Notes: generated from the sequence alone by a model not told the origin. Shown: positions 8,893-18,224, counted from the stretch's first letter. The stretch: 64,000 bases of DNA from Pyxidicoccus sp. MSG2 (GCF_026626705.1 NZ_JAPNKC010000001.1:7892001-7956000), one strand, 5' to 3'. A program made the numbers and translations.

Positions 8893-9177
8893 CTACTTCA
8901 CCTGGACCTTGCCGTCCTTGATGTCGAGGTTCTCCCCGCCCTTGAGGACCACGTTGCCGGCGTCCGTCTGCACCGTGCAGGGGCCGGAGCCCTGGATGGT
9001 CACCGAGGCCGTCTGGCTGTGGCCGAACGTCACGCTGGTCTTCACGCCGCTGCACACCGCCGACCACGTGTAGTCGCGCGAGTCGCGGTTGTAGTAGCGC
9101 ACGGTGACGGCCGCCCACGCGGCCGACGACGCGAGCAGGGCCGTCACGAGAGTCACCGCGGAGAGCTTCTTCTTCAT
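8893..9177 (-). CDS. Small exported protein of unknown function
   Basis: 94 residues: signal peptide MKKKLSAVTLVTALLASSAAWA, then a mature chain of about 70 residues that looks all-beta, with two cysteines about 24 apart (C-S-G-V and G-P-C-T-V) likely joined by a disulphide. Start chosen at the Met that begins the signal peptide, with AGGGGGA 7-8 bases upstream. Upstream of amt on the same strand with a 154-bp gap that contains a small perfect hairpin (AAATCC-GTCG-GGATTT, 8833-8848). No family recognised. Confidence 0.75.
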   Translation of the reverse strand: MKKKLSAVTLVTALLASSAAWAAVTVRYYNRDSRDYTWSAVCSGVKTSVTFGHSQTASVTIQGSGPCTVQTDAGNVVLKGGENLDIKDGKVQVK

Positions 9178-9353
9178 GGCGTCATCCCCCTGGATGGGAA
9201 GCGTAGCGTCGCGCACCCTTGCCGCGTGCGGCGACGGTTGTCCACGCAGTCATACGTCCCATCCCTGACATCCGCCTGCTCGTGTGCCCAGACTCCGCGT
9301 GGAGCGAAATTTCCGGGCCTGCCAGCTTCGCGGGAAGGCTGGCGCCGCGGCGA

Positions 9354-10439
9354 TCAGGGCGTGGAGGCGTCCGAGGGCGCGAGGAGCTGCTTCGCGGGGA
9401 GGGTGCGCTCCAGCTCCTCGGGGTGGAGGCGGAACCAGCGGGCGATGAGCATCACCTCCTGCGCCTCGTGCGCGCGCAGGCCGAGCGTCTCCGGCTCCGG
9501 GCGCTCGAAGATTTCGCGGGCCCGTGCTTCGAGGGCGTCGCGCTCCTCGGGAGTTTCTGGCGCGGGCTGTTCGGCGCGCACGCTGCCCCGCCGCACGACG
9601 TAGGTGTAGTCGTCGCCGCCGTGGCCGGGCACCGTGTAGACGAAGGAGAGCTGCTTGAGCGTCCGGCCCAGCTCGACAATCCAGCCGCGCATCAGCTCCA
9701 GCCGCTCCGCGCGGTCTCTCAGCTCGGCGGCGTATTCGAACTGGAGGCGGCGGGCGGCCAGGGCCATGCGCTCGCGCAGCAGGGTGAGCGGCGTGTCGGA
9801 CGTGCCCTCCAGGAAGGCCCGGGCCTGCGCGACGCGCGCGTGGTACTCCGCGTGGCTGCAGCCTCCCGCGCACGGGGCGAGGCAGCGTGAGAGCTGGCCG
9901 CGCATGCACAGCGGCTCCAGCTTCACGGGGAAGAGCTGGAACTGGTCCGCCAGCCGCATCGGCGTGTCGGCGGGACAGTCGCGCAGCTCGAGCAGGTCAC
10001 TCACCGCGCGCACCACGTCGGAGATGGAATCGCGGCCGTGGAAGGGGCCGAAGTAGTCGCCGCTCTCGCCGTTGGCTCGGCCCACCACGCGCAGCCGGGG
10101 AATGGCTTCACGCGTGAGGTGGATGAAGCAGTGGCCCCGGTCCCGCTTGTGCTCCACGTTGTAGAGCGGGCGCTGGGACTTGATGAGCCGGAACTCCTGC
10201 AGGAGCGCGGCGAACTCGCTGGCCGTGTAGTCCCACTCGACGCGGTGCGCGTGGGAGATGATCTCCGCCGCCTTCTCCCTGTCGTCCGCGCGGAAGTACG
10301 ACAGCAGTCGCGTCCGCACCCGCACGGACTTGCCCACGTAGAGCAGCTCTCCCGAGGGCCCCAGCATCCGGTAGACCCCGGGGCGATTCTCGGCGTGCTC
10401 GCGGACGTGGGCGAGGAGTGAGTCGACGCGGGAGTCCAT
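9354..10439 (-). CDS. UvrC-like GIY-YIG protein lacking the C-terminal nuclease half
   Basis: 361 residues matching the N-terminal half of UvrC. GIY-YIG domain at 15-95: G-V-Y (21-23), Y-V-G (34-36), Arg43 and the metal-binding Glu82 are present, so the 3'-incision chemistry should be intact. Cysteines at 178, 186, 190 and 194 (C-M-R-x4-R-C-L-A-P-C) match the UvrC iron-sulphur/zinc region. A UvrB-binding UVR motif follows at 222-257. The RNase H-like 5'-incision domain and the HhH repeats of full UvrC are absent; the last 100 residues are different and unassigned. The protein resembles Cho in concept but keeps the UVR motif. Start at 10439 lacks a strong ribosome site; a site 15 codons upstream is possible. 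Probably DNA repair. Confidence 0.85.
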   Translation of the reverse strand: MDSRVDSLLAHVREHAENRPGVYRMLGPSGELLYVGKSVRVRTRLLSYFRADDREKAAEIISHAHRVEWDYTASEFAALLQEFRLIKSQRPLYNVEHKRDRGHCFIHLTREAIPRLRVVGRANGESGDYFGPFHGRDSISDVVRAVSDLLELRDCPADTPMRLADQFQLFPVKLEPLCMRGQLSRCLAPCAGGCSHAEYHARVAQARAFLEGTSDTPLTLLRERMALAARRLQFEYAAELRDRAERLELMRGWIVELGRTLKQLSFVYTVPGHGGDDYTYVVRRGSVRAEQPAPETPEERDALEARAREIFERPEPETLGLRAHEAQEVMLIARWFRLHPEELERTLPAKQLLAPSDASTP

Positions 10440-10606
10440 GCGCGGAAGGAGACGGGCCCCCAAGGTGAGGGCCGAACGCCCCACGGTACACCGCTCGCGT
10501 GGGCTGTTGGCGGATGCGCCCGTGAGGCGTGCCGGTGCATGGCCGGAGGGCGGGCGACCCGGCTGTCCGACGGTTTGTGAAGTTTTGTCACGGCACTTGT
10601 CTCACT

Positions 10607-10625
10607 CACTTAACGGCGTTAAGTG
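10607..10625. promoter_or_regulatory. 19-bp palindromic operator upstream of the RND efflux operon
   Basis: CACTTAACGGCGTTAAGTG: two perfect 9-bp half sites around one central base, in an AT-richer patch between the divergent UvrC-like gene and the efflux operon. Size and symmetry fit a TetR-family operator, and a TetR gene is the third gene of that operon, so autoregulation and repression of the pump is the simplest reading (inference). A possible -35 element TTGTCA lies at 10585-10590, which would put the palindrome over the -10 region. A partial extra half site (CGTTAAC) follows at about 10635. Confidence 0.75.
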
Positions 10626-10728
10626 TAGGGGCGTCGTTAACCCCCACCGCCCGTGGTCTCGCGCTTCCGCGCCTGGGGATTCGTCCGTCCCGCGCCTGCC
10701 GGCGCGTGGAAGCAAAGGAGCTACCTTC

Positions 10729-11865
10729 ATGGTTCGCGCCCCGTCGCCGACCCTCTCCGCCGCGCTGCTCGGCGGCTTCGCGGTCCTGCTCTCCGGCCTG
10801 CTGTCCACGGGCTGCTCCGGGTCGGCTTCCGCGGCCCCCACACCTGTTGCCTCGGGCGAGGCTCCCGTGCGGGTGCGGCTCGCGCCCGTCGTCACGGAGG
10901 AGGTGGCCCGCCCCGTCCGCGCCAGTGGGACGCTGGCCGGCAAGCAGGAGGTGCGCCTCTCCACCAAGGTGGGCGGGGTGGTGCAGGCGGTGTCCGCCGA
11001 CGAGGGTCAGAAGGTGAAGCGCGGCCAGGTGCTCGCGGCGCTGGACCTGTCGGAGATTGGCCCGCTGGTGGCCCAGGCCCGCGAGGCGCGCGAGAAGGCG
11101 GCGCGGGATTTGGAGCGCGTGAAGGGGCTCCACTCGCAGCAGGTGGCCACGCTGGCGCAGCTCCAGGACGCCACCACCGGTTACGAGGTCGCGGACGCCG
11201 CGTGGCGCGCGGCGTCCTTCAATCAGCGGCAGGCCACGGTGCTCGCGCCGTCCGACGGCCGCATCCTCAAGCGCATGGTGGAGCCGGGAGAAGTGGTGTC
11301 TCCAGGCCAGCCGCTCTTCTTCTTCGCCAGCACCGACGGCGGCTGGGTGGTGCGCGTGGGGCTGGCGGACCGCGACGTGGTGCGCGTGAAGGAGGGCGAC
11401 CCGGCCGAGGTGACGCTCGATGCGTACCCGGGCCGTACCTTCCGCGCCCGCATCAGCGAGGTGGCCAGTGCCGCCACGCCGGGCGTGGGCACCGCGGAGG
11501 TGGAGCTGGCGCTGGACGTGCGCCCGTCCCCCGGGAGCGAGGCGCCACGCCTGCTGTCCGGCCTGTCCGCGAAGGCGGTGGTGACGCCCTCCGAGCGGCA
11601 GGCGGTGCAGCTCGTCCCGGTGGAGGCGCTGCTGGAGGGAGACGGCGAGGTGGCCAGCGTCTTCACGCTCGACGGCGACGGCCGCACCGCGCGGAGGCAG
11701 CGCGTCCGGGTGGCCTTCCTCTCCGGCGCGGACGGCCGCGCGGCGCTCTCCGAGGGTCCGGGTGGCGGCGCGCGCGTCATCACCGACGGCGTGGCCTTCC
11801 TGCGCGACGGGCAGGCGGTGGCGGTGGTGGAGGCGCCCTCCACGGAGCCCACGTCGCGCCGCTGA
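10729..11865 (+). CDS. RND efflux periplasmic adaptor (membrane fusion lipoprotein)
   Basis: 378 residues. Lipoprotein signal with lipobox L-S-T-G-C (Cys29), so anchored in the membrane facing the periplasm. The body has the usual HlyD/AcrA order: lipoyl half (G-T-L-A-G-K-Q-E-V-R-L-S, about 67-80), short alpha-hairpin (about 120-165), second lipoyl half, beta-barrel and membrane-proximal domain. It bridges the inner-membrane pump encoded next to an outer-membrane channel that is not in this window. AAAGGAGC lies 8 bases before the ATG. First gene of adaptor-pump-TetR, with 34 bp to the pump gene, controlled by the palindrome at 10607. Confidence 0.93.
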   Translation: MVRAPSPTLSAALLGGFAVLLSGLLSTGCSGSASAAPTPVASGEAPVRVRLAPVVTEEVARPVRASGTLAGKQEVRLSTKVGGVVQAVSADEGQKVKRGQVLAALDLSEIGPLVAQAREAREKAARDLERVKGLHSQQVATLAQLQDATTGYEVADAAWRAASFNQRQATVLAPSDGRILKRMVEPGEVVSPGQPLFFFASTDGGWVVRVGLADRDVVRVKEGDPAEVTLDAYPGRTFRARISEVASAATPGVGTAEVELALDVRPSPGSEAPRLLSGLSAKAVVTPSERQAVQLVPVEALLEGDGEVASVFTLDGDGRTARRQRVRVAFLSGADGRAALSEGPGGGARVITDGVAFLRDGQAVAVVEAPSTEPTSRR

Positions 11866-11899
11866 GCTTCTTCCTCCCTTCCCAACCGCGAGACGCCCC

Positions 11900-14800
11900 A
11901 TGAAGCTCTCCACCGCCGCCGTGAAGAACCCGCAGTTCACCCTCGTCGTGTTCGCCATGCTGGTGGCGCTCGGCGTCTCCAGCGCGCTGTCCATTCCGCG
12001 CGCGGAAGACCCGGTGTTCCCCATGCCGTCCTTCACCCTCGTCGCCGTCTACCCGGGTGCCAGCCCGAGAGACCTCGAGCAGCTCGTGGTGGACCCGCTG
12101 GAGGACGCCTTCGACGAGCTGGAGGACGTGAAGAAGGTGCGCAGCCAGATGGAGGACGGGCTGGCGCTCATCCACCTCGAGTTCGACGCCTCCGCCGACC
12201 CCGACGACAAGTACTCCGAGGTGCTGCGGCAGGTGAACGCCACGCGGCCGAAGCTGCCCGCGGACCTGGTGCGACTGGAGGTGGAGCGCTACAGCGCGGC
12301 CAACGTGAGCGTCGTGCAGTTGGCCCTGGTGGGCCCCAACGCCCCGGCGCGCGAGCTGGAGCGCCAGGCGGACGCGCTGGCCGAGCGCCTGTCCAACGTC
12401 ACGGGCGTGAAGAAGGCCGAGGTGTTCGCGGTGCCGAAGCAGGAGGTGCGCGTGTCGCTGGATTTGGAGCGACTGACGCGGGCGGGCGTGCCGCTGCCGC
12501 AGGTGCTCCAGGCGCTGGGCGGAGCCAACCTCAACGTGCCGGCCGGTAGCGTGGACGTGGGCACCCGGCGCTTCAACGTTCAGACGAGCAGCGAGTTCAC
12601 CTCGCTGGACGAGGTGCGCGCCACGGTGGTGGGCGGCGGCGCGCAGGGCGTGGTGCGCCTGGGCGACGTGGCCGACGTGTCCTTCCGAGACCAGGACGCG
12701 GTCCACCTGGGCCGCTTCAACGGCGAGCGCGCCGCCTTCATCAGCGTCACCCAGAAGGAGGGGCAGAACGTCTTCGCGGTGCGAGACGCGACGCTGGCCG
12801 CCGCGCGGGAGTGGGCGAAGCAGCTGCCTCGGGGCTTGCGGCTGGAGACGGGGTTCGACCAGTCGCTCCAGGTGGGCCGGCGGCTGGGCGGCTTCGCCAC
12901 CGACTTCGCGCTGGCGCTTGCGCTCGTCCTGCTGACGCTGCTGCCGCTGGGCTTCCGCGCCAGCCTCATCGTCATGGTGTCCATTCCCCTGTCCCTGGCA
13001 CTGGGCCTGGTGGCGCTGAACTTCGCCGGCTTCACGCTCAACCAACTCTCCATCGTCGGCTTCGTGATTGCGCTGGGCCTGCTGGTGGACGACAGCATCG
13101 TCGTGGTGGAGAACATCGCTCGCTTCCTGCGCCAGGGCATGGGCCGCGTGCGCGCCGCGATTGAAGGCACGTCGCAGATTGGGCTCGCGGTGCTGGGGTG
13201 CACGGCCACGCTGGTGCTCGCCTTCGTGCCGCTGGTGTTCATGCCGGGCACGTCCGGGCAGTTCATCCGCAGCCTGCCCATGGCGGTGGTGTTCACCATC
13301 CTCGCGTCCCTGCTGGTGTCGCTCACCGTGATTCCGCTGCTGGCCAGCCTCTTCCTCAAGGAGGATGCGCACCCGGAGGGCAACCGCGTGCTGCGCGCCT
13401 TCCATCACTTCATCGAGCGCAGCTACCGCCCGGTGCTGCACCGCGCACTGGCCCGGCCGGTGCTGACGCTGGGGGTGGCGGTGGCGCTCTTCGCGGGCAG
13501 CCTCGCGCTGGTGCCGGTGGTGGGCTTCAGCCTCTTCCCCAAGGCGGGCACGCCGATGTTCCACGTGCTGGTGGAGGCGCCGGACGGCACCAGCCTCGCC
13601 GAGACGGACCGCGCGGTGCGCTTCGTGGAGGAGGCCCTGCGCCGACGGCCAGAGGTGGCCAGCGTGTCCGCCAACACCGGGCGCGGTCATCCGTCCGTCT
13701 ACTACAACGTGCAGCCGGGCGCGGAGCGGCCCAACACCGGCGAGGTCTTCGCGCAGCTCCACGAATACAAGTCGGACTCCACCCCCGCGCTGCTGGACGG
13801 CCTGCGCGCGGAATTGGACGCGTACCCCGGAGTCCGCATCGAGGTGCGCGAGTTCGAGCAGGGGCCTCCCGTCGAAGCGCCGGTGGCCGTGCGGCTGGTG
13901 GGGCCGGAATTGGAGACGCTGCGCTCGCTGGCGGTGGACGTGCAGAAGGTGCTGGAGGCGACGCCGGGAACCCTCTACGTGAAGAACCCCGTGCAGACGC
14001 GGCGCACGGATCTGGAGGTGGAGGTGGACCGCGAGAAGGCGGGCCTCGTTGGCGTGTCCGCGGCGGAGGTGGCCCGCACCGTGCGCTTCGGGCTGGCGGG
14101 GCTGCGCGCGGGTTCCTTCCGCGACGCCGACGGCGAGGACCACCCCATCCTCGTCCGGCTGCCGCTGGAGCCGGGCGCGTGGCCGGAATTGGGCGCGCTG
14201 GAGCGGCTGCATGTCGCGGGCGTCACCGGCAACCTCGTGCCGCTGGGGCAATTGGCCCGGGTGCGACTGGAGGCCAGCCCCAGCCGGATTACGCACCGGG
14301 AGGGCGAGCGCACCGTCACCGTCACCGCCAGCGTGGCCACCGGCTACAACACCGACAACGTCACGCACGCGGTGATGGCGCGGTTGGACGAGGCGCTGAA
14401 GCTGCCCTCGGGCTATCGCTGGGAGGTGGCCGGAGAGCTGGAGAGCCGCAAGGAGAGCTTCAGCGGTGTGTCCGCGGCGGCCATCATCGCGGCGTTCGGC
14501 GTGCTCGCGGTGCTGGTGCTGGAGTTCCGCACCTTCAAGAGCACGCTCATCGTCGCGTCGGTGATTCCGCTGGGGCTGGTGGGCGGCATCGTCGCGCTGC
14601 TCCTCACCGGCAACACGCTGTCCTTCACCGCCTCCATCGGCTTCATCGCGCTGGTGGGAATCGAAGTGAAGAACAGCATCCTGCTGGTGGACTTCACCAA
14701 TCAGCTCCGCGCGCGGGGCGTGGGGCTGGATGCCGCCATCGAACAGGCGGGCGAGACGCGCTTCCTCCCCATCCTGCTCACCACCCTGACGGCCCTGGGC

Positions 14801-15022
14801 GGCCTGCTGCCGCTGGCGCTGGAGAACAGCAGCCTCTACTCGCCGCTGGCGTGGGTCATCATCGGCGGGCTCATCTCTTCCACGCTCCTCACCCGCGTGG
14901 TGACGCCGGTGGTGTACAAGCTGCTGGCTCCCGAGGTGGAGCCGGAGGGCGTGTCCACTGCCGGCGAAGGGACGGGCCCGGCGCTTCCCGGCGCACCCGC
15001 CGCGGCCGGAGGTGTGGCATGA
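11900..15022 (+). CDS. RND-family efflux transporter, inner-membrane pump
   Basis: 1040 residues, normal RND size. Twelve membrane helices in the standard pattern: TM1 near the N-terminus, a large periplasmic loop (about 35-330), TM2-6, TM7 (about 520), second periplasmic loop, TM8-12. The proton-relay region in TM4 reads G-L-L-V-D-D-S-I-V-V-V-E-N, with the paired Asp kept. Closest in style to the AcrB-like/heavy-metal-independent HAE branch; the substrate (drug, lipid or solvent) is not predictable. Ribosome site weak (GCGAGACG), suggesting coupling to the adaptor gene. The C-terminal tail is a short Gly/Pro/Ala stretch. No outer-membrane factor follows. Confidence 0.95.
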   Translation: MKLSTAAVKNPQFTLVVFAMLVALGVSSALSIPRAEDPVFPMPSFTLVAVYPGASPRDLEQLVVDPLEDAFDELEDVKKVRSQMEDGLALIHLEFDASADPDDKYSEVLRQVNATRPKLPADLVRLEVERYSAANVSVVQLALVGPNAPARELERQADALAERLSNVTGVKKAEVFAVPKQEVRVSLDLERLTRAGVPLPQVLQALGGANLNVPAGSVDVGTRRFNVQTSSEFTSLDEVRATVVGGGAQGVVRLGDVADVSFRDQDAVHLGRFNGERAAFISVTQKEGQNVFAVRDATLAAAREWAKQLPRGLRLETGFDQSLQVGRRLGGFATDFALALALVLLTLLPLGFRASLIVMVSIPLSLALGLVALNFAGFTLNQLSIVGFVIALGLLVDDSIVVVENIARFLRQGMGRVRAAIEGTSQIGLAVLGCTATLVLAFVPLVFMPGTSGQFIRSLPMAVVFTILASLLVSLTVIPLLASLFLKEDAHPEGNRVLRAFHHFIERSYRPVLHRALARPVLTLGVAVALFAGSLALVPVVGFSLFPKAGTPMFHVLVEAPDGTSLAETDRAVRFVEEALRRRPEVASVSANTGRGHPSVYYNVQPGAERPNTGEVFAQLHEYKSDSTPALLDGLRAELDAYPGVRIEVREFEQGPPVEAPVAVRLVGPELETLRSLAVDVQKVLEATPGTLYVKNPVQTRRTDLEVEVDREKAGLVGVSAAEVARTVRFGLAGLRAGSFRDADGEDHPILVRLPLEPGAWPELGALERLHVAGVTGNLVPLGQLARVRLEASPSRITHREGERTVTVTASVATGYNTDNVTHAVMARLDEALKLPSGYRWEVAGELESRKESFSGVSAAAIIAAFGVLAVLVLEFRTFKSTLIVASVIPLGLVGGIVALLLTGNTLSFTASIGFIALVGIEVKNSILLVDFTNQLRARGVGLDAAIEQAGETRFLPILLTTLTALGGLLPLALENSSLYSPLAWVIIGGLISSTLLTRVVTPVVYKLLAPEVEPEGVSTAGEGTGPALPGAPAAAGGVA

Positions 15023-15058
15023 CGCGGGGTGGGTGACGCGACGTCACGGAAGGGCACC

Positions 15059-15718
15059 ATGGGCATCAAGGAGCGGCGAGAGCGGGAGAAGCAGGCGACG
15101 CGGCAGCGCATCCTCGATGCCGCGCGCGAGCTCTTCGTCCATGAGGGCTACGAAGCGGTGACGATGCGGCGCGTCGCCGAGAAGATTGAGTACAGCCCCA
15201 CCGCCATCTACGTGCACTTCAAGGACAAGGCCGCGCTCATCCGCGAGTTGTGCGCGCACGACTTCCTGCGCTTCGCCGAGGTGCTCAACAAGGTGGCTCG
15301 CGTGCAGGACCCGCTGGAGCGGCTGCGCAAGCTGTCCCGGGCCTATATCGCCTTCGCCCAGGAGCACCCCACCACCTACCGGCTCCTCTTCATGCAGCGG
15401 CACCCGCCGGACATGAACGACGCGGAGGACCGCGGCATCCAGCAGGGCAACCCGGAGCAGGACGCATACGCCTTCCTCCAGAAGCAGGTGCAGGAGGCGC
15501 GCGACGCCGGCTGCTTCCGGCCCGAGTACCAGGACGTGGACCTCATCAGCCAGACGCTGTGGGGCGGCCTGCACGGCCTGGTGTCGCTCCACCTGGTGAT
15601 GGACAAGGACGAGTGGCTCACCCTGAAGCCGCTGGGGAAGTCCGCGGACCTGATGGTGGACCTGCTCCTGGGGGGCTTCGCGCGCCCCCCAGGAAACGGG
15701 ACTACGCGGGCTCGATGA
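15059..15718 (+). CDS. TetR-family transcriptional regulator of the efflux operon
   Basis: 219 residues. N-terminal TetR helix-turn-helix at about 12-60, preceded by a basic start (M-G-I-K-E-R-R-E-R-E-K). The ligand domain ends with L-W-G-G-L-H-G-L-V-S-L-H-L, the W-x-G-x-H-G feature of WHG-type TetR C-terminal domains. ATG 15059 has GGAAGGG 4-5 bases upstream and is preferred over a GTG at 15029. Third gene of the efflux operon, 36 bp after the pump; the likely target is the palindrome at 10607 (inference). Its last 17 bases overlap the 3' end of the convergent VOC gene. Confidence 0.92.
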   Translation: MGIKERREREKQATRQRILDAARELFVHEGYEAVTMRRVAEKIEYSPTAIYVHFKDKAALIRELCAHDFLRFAEVLNKVARVQDPLERLRKLSRAYIAFAQEHPTTYRLLFMQRHPPDMNDAEDRGIQQGNPEQDAYAFLQKQVQEARDAGCFRPEYQDVDLISQTLWGGLHGLVSLHLVMDKDEWLTLKPLGKSADLMVDLLLGGFARPPGNGTTRAR

Positions 15719-16061
15719 AGTTCAGCCGGTAGCCGTCCGGGTCGGTGACGATGACCTCCCGCGTGTGCCAGGGCTGCACCACCGGGCCCTCCACCGCGGC
15801 ACCTTGAGCCTGGGCGCGCAGGAGCAACTCGTCGAGACCGCTGGCTCCCTGGGTGCGGAAGCCCACCAGCACGCCCAGGCCTCGCCGCCCCTCCAGCTTC
15901 AGCATGGGAGGAGGGGTGACGAGGTAGAGGTCCACCGCCCCCGCCCACTGGAGGTGGACGAAGGGAGGCTCGGCGCCCACGCGCTCGAAGCCTAGCGCCT
16001 CGTAGAACGCCAGCGAGCGCGCGGCGTCCGAGACGAGCAGCTTGACGAACGACGGAGTCAC
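15702..16061 (-). CDS. VOC-superfamily (glyoxalase/bleomycin-resistance-like) protein
   Basis: 119 residues with the paired beta-alpha-beta-beta-beta layout of a single VOC unit: V-K-L-L-V-S-D-A-A-R-S-L-A-F-Y-E at the N-terminus and V-T-D-P-D-G-Y-R-L-N-F-I-E at the C-terminus, where the final Glu is the usual metal ligand; a Gln at residue 38 (H-L-Q-W) may be another. Starts with GTG inside the stop of the upstream GST gene (GTGA overlap), so translation is coupled and the two are one operon. Could be a lyase, dioxygenase or binding protein; the GST partner suggests detoxification of small electrophiles (inference). Its end overlaps the convergent TetR gene by 17 bp. Confidence 0.88.
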   Translation of the reverse strand: MTPSFVKLLVSDAARSLAFYEALGFERVGAEPPFVHLQWAGAVDLYLVTPPPMLKLEGRRGLGVLVGFRTQGASGLDELLLRAQAQGAAVEGPVVQPWHTREVIVTDPDGYRLNFIEPA

Positions 16062-16669
16062 TTCGCGAGGCCTTCGGCCTTCAGCGCAGCCTGCACCGCG
16101 GGACGGCCCGCCACGTGCGCCATGTAGGCCTTGAGCGCGGGGAAGGACTCCAGGTCCACCTTCAGGTGGCCCGCCCAGTTCGTCACGGTGAAGAGGTACG
16201 CGTCCGCCACGGTGAAGAACTCGCCGAAGAGGTAGGGGCCCTTCTTCGACAGGATGTCGTCGACCAGCTTGAAGCGCGTCGCGAGCCGCTCCTTGTAGAT
16301 CTTCTTCCCCTCGTCGGGGAACGCGGGGTTGAAGAGGGGGCTGAAGCTCTTGTGGAGCTCGGTGGAGATGAAGTTGAGCATCTCCTGGAGGCGGTAGCGC
16401 TCGATGGTGCCGTTGGCCGGGGCCAGCTTCTTCTCCGGCACCTTGTCCGCGATGTACTGGACGATGGCGGGCCCTTCCGTGAGGAGGCTGCCGTCATCGA
16501 GCTGGATGGCCGGGACATAGCCCTTGGGGTTGACGCCGAAGTAGTCCGCGCCGTGCTCGGTCTTCTTGGCGCGGATGTCGACCTTCTCGATGTCGAAGGA
16601 GAGGCCGGCCTCACGCAGGACGATGTGCGGAGACAGGGAACAGGCACCCGGGGAGTAGAAGAGCTTCAT
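16058..16669 (-). CDS. gstA: Beta-class glutathione S-transferase
   Basis: 203 residues, normal for the family. Thioredoxin-like N-domain with F-Y-S-P-G-A-C-S-L-S-P-H: Cys10 is the beta-class glutathione-linked residue. E-G-P-A-I-V-Q-Y-I at 65-73 supplies the glutathione-binding Glu/Ser-equivalent region, and E-L-H-K near 106 gives the beta-class His. All-helical C-domain follows to the end. It should conjugate glutathione to electrophiles in the cytoplasm; whether this organism uses glutathione or another thiol is not shown here. GAGGA lies 8-9 bases from the ATG. Translationally coupled to the VOC gene. Confidence 0.93.
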   Translation of the reverse strand: MKLFYSPGACSLSPHIVLREAGLSFDIEKVDIRAKKTEHGADYFGVNPKGYVPAIQLDDGSLLTEGPAIVQYIADKVPEKKLAPANGTIERYRLQEMLNFISTELHKSFSPLFNPAFPDEGKKIYKERLATRFKLVDDILSKKGPYLFGEFFTVADAYLFTVTNWAGHLKVDLESFPALKAYMAHVAGRPAVQAALKAEGLAK

Positions 16670-16757
16670 GTATGGAATCCTCGCGCCAGACGTTGAATGG
16701 CGCGGATTTCTGCACGCTTCCCGCCCACTGCGCCACCGAATCGGTGCGTGTCCGGGG

Positions 16758-18134
16758 CTAGCTCTTGCGGTACGAGTCCGGGTCGATGCCCAGCCGCTCG
16801 GCCCAGCGGTACACCTGGCGGCGGTCCTTGCCGAAGAAGTCCGCCACCTGCGCCATGTTGCCCTCCAGGCGGGTGAGCACCGTGTGCAGCTCGTCCCGGC
16901 CGGGGGGCCTGTCGCGCGGCACCATCACCTCCAGCGGCATGGGGGCGGCAGGGGCCGGGGTGGTGGAGGTAGGAAAGGCCCTGTCCCTCAGGCGCTCCAT
17001 CAGGGGCGGCGGGAGGTGCTCGCGACGCAGGGGGCCCTGGCCCGCGCGCACCGCGGCGGCGGTCAGCACCTGCTCCAATTCGCGCACGTTGTGGGGCCAG
17101 TCATGGAGCAGCAGGGCCTCGGCGGCGTCGGCGGTGAGGACGGGCGGCTGGGGGGCACGCGAGAGGAAGCGGCGGCCGAGCGCAAGCACGTCCTCCTTGC
17201 GCTCGCGCAGCGGCGGCACGCGCACCGTCCAACCGGACAGGCGTGCGTAGAGGTCATCGCGGAAGCGGCCCTCGGCCACCATGCGACCGAGGTCCCTGTG
17301 GGTGGCGGCGACGACGCGCACGTTGGCGTGGACGGAGGCGGTGCCTCCCACGGGGCGCACCTCACCCCGGGACAGGGCGCGCAGCAGCTTGGGCTGGAGG
17401 TCCAGGGGCAGCTCGCCGATTTCGTCCAGGAAGAGGGTGCCGCCGTCGGCCGCGAGGAACAGGCCCTCGGAGCGCTTCTGCGCGCCGGTGAAGGCGCCGG
17501 CCGTGTGGCCGAACAGCTCGCTCTCCGCGAGCTGTGGGGAGATGGCCGCGCAGTTGAGGGGGATGAAGGAGCCCACGCGGCCACTGCGGCGGTGCAGCTC
17601 CTCGGCGACCAGCTCCTTGCCCGAGCCCGTCTCGCCCAGCACCAGCACGGGCAGGGGTTGCGGGGCCACCAGCGCGACTTCCGCGCGCACGCGGCCGAGG
17701 CCCAGGCTGGGCCCGGGCAGGCCCTGCGACTCCGGCTCCAGCGGGGCGTAGGCCGGCAGCAGCACGTCCTCGTAGAGCAGCAGCGACGCGCCCACGCGCA
17801 CCACGGCGCCGGGCTGCAGCGGCAGGCGTCCCTGCACGCGACGGCCGTCGAGGAAGGTGCCGTTGTGGCTGCTCGCGTCCTCCAGCGCGAAGCCGCGCGC
17901 GTCGGCGTCCCAGACGACGCGCGCGTGCACCCGGCTCACCTCCGCATCGGTCAGCCCCAGGGGGCCGAACACCTGGCAGCCGGCGCGGCCGATGACGTGC
18001 GGGCCTTCCGCGTCCAGCACCTGGAGCGCGCCGCGTGACTCGCCGTGCACCACGAGGAGGCGCCGCACCCGCGTGGTGCCGGCTGCTTCCTCCGCCCCTC
18101 CGGTCAACGTCCTCGGGTCACTGCCGTTGCTCAT
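16758..18134 (-). CDS. FHA-domain sigma-54-dependent transcriptional activator
   Basis: 458 residues. An N-terminal FHA domain (about 28-122) has the phosphothreonine-binding residues G-R (49-50), S-R-V-H (67-70) and N-G (91-92). The AAA+ sigma-54 interaction domain (about 140-370) has Walker A GETGSGKE (167-174), the sigma-54 contact GAFTGA (213-218), Walker [11 protein letters not shown] (231-240) and arginine finger [10 protein letters not shown] Fis-type HTH closes the protein (about 420-455). There is no receiver domain, so control is by phosphothreonine recognition rather than a histidine kinase. ATG 18134 has GGGAG 7 bases upstream. It lies 90 bp downstream of the kinase-nSTAND1-FGE gene, the likely upstream kinase (inference). 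Confidence 0.94.
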   Translation of the reverse strand: MSNGSDPRTLTGGAEEAAGTTRVRRLLVVHGESRGALQVLDAEGPHVIGRAGCQVFGPLGLTDAEVSRVHARVVWDADARGFALEDASSHNGTFLDGRRVQGRLPLQPGAVVRVGASLLLYEDVLLPAYAPLEPESQGLPGPSLGLGRVRAEVALVAPQPLPVLVLGETGSGKELVAEELHRRSGRVGSFIPLNCAAISPQLAESELFGHTAGAFTGAQKRSEGLFLAADGGTLFLDEIGELPLDLQPKLLRALSRGEVRPVGGTASVHANVRVVAATHRDLGRMVAEGRFRDDLYARLSGWTVRVPPLRERKEDVLALGRRFLSRAPQPPVLTADAAEALLLHDWPHNVRELEQVLTAAAVRAGQGPLRREHLPPPLMERLRDRAFPTSTTPAPAAPMPLEVMVPRDRPPGRDELHTVLTRLEGNMAQVADFFGKDRRQVYRWAERLGIDPDSYRKS

Positions 18135-18224
18135 CCCAGGGCTCCCGGCTGCTGCCAGTGAGCCTCCGGGTTTATCACGGCGACGCGACACTCCAGCCGG
18201 GGCTTCGGGCGCCCGTCCGCCGGC

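Noticed and set aside
11780-14368. Long minus-strand frame opposite the RND pump
   Set aside because: Composition is His/Arg/Gln-rich without any family motif; the plus strand encodes an unmistakable RND transporter.
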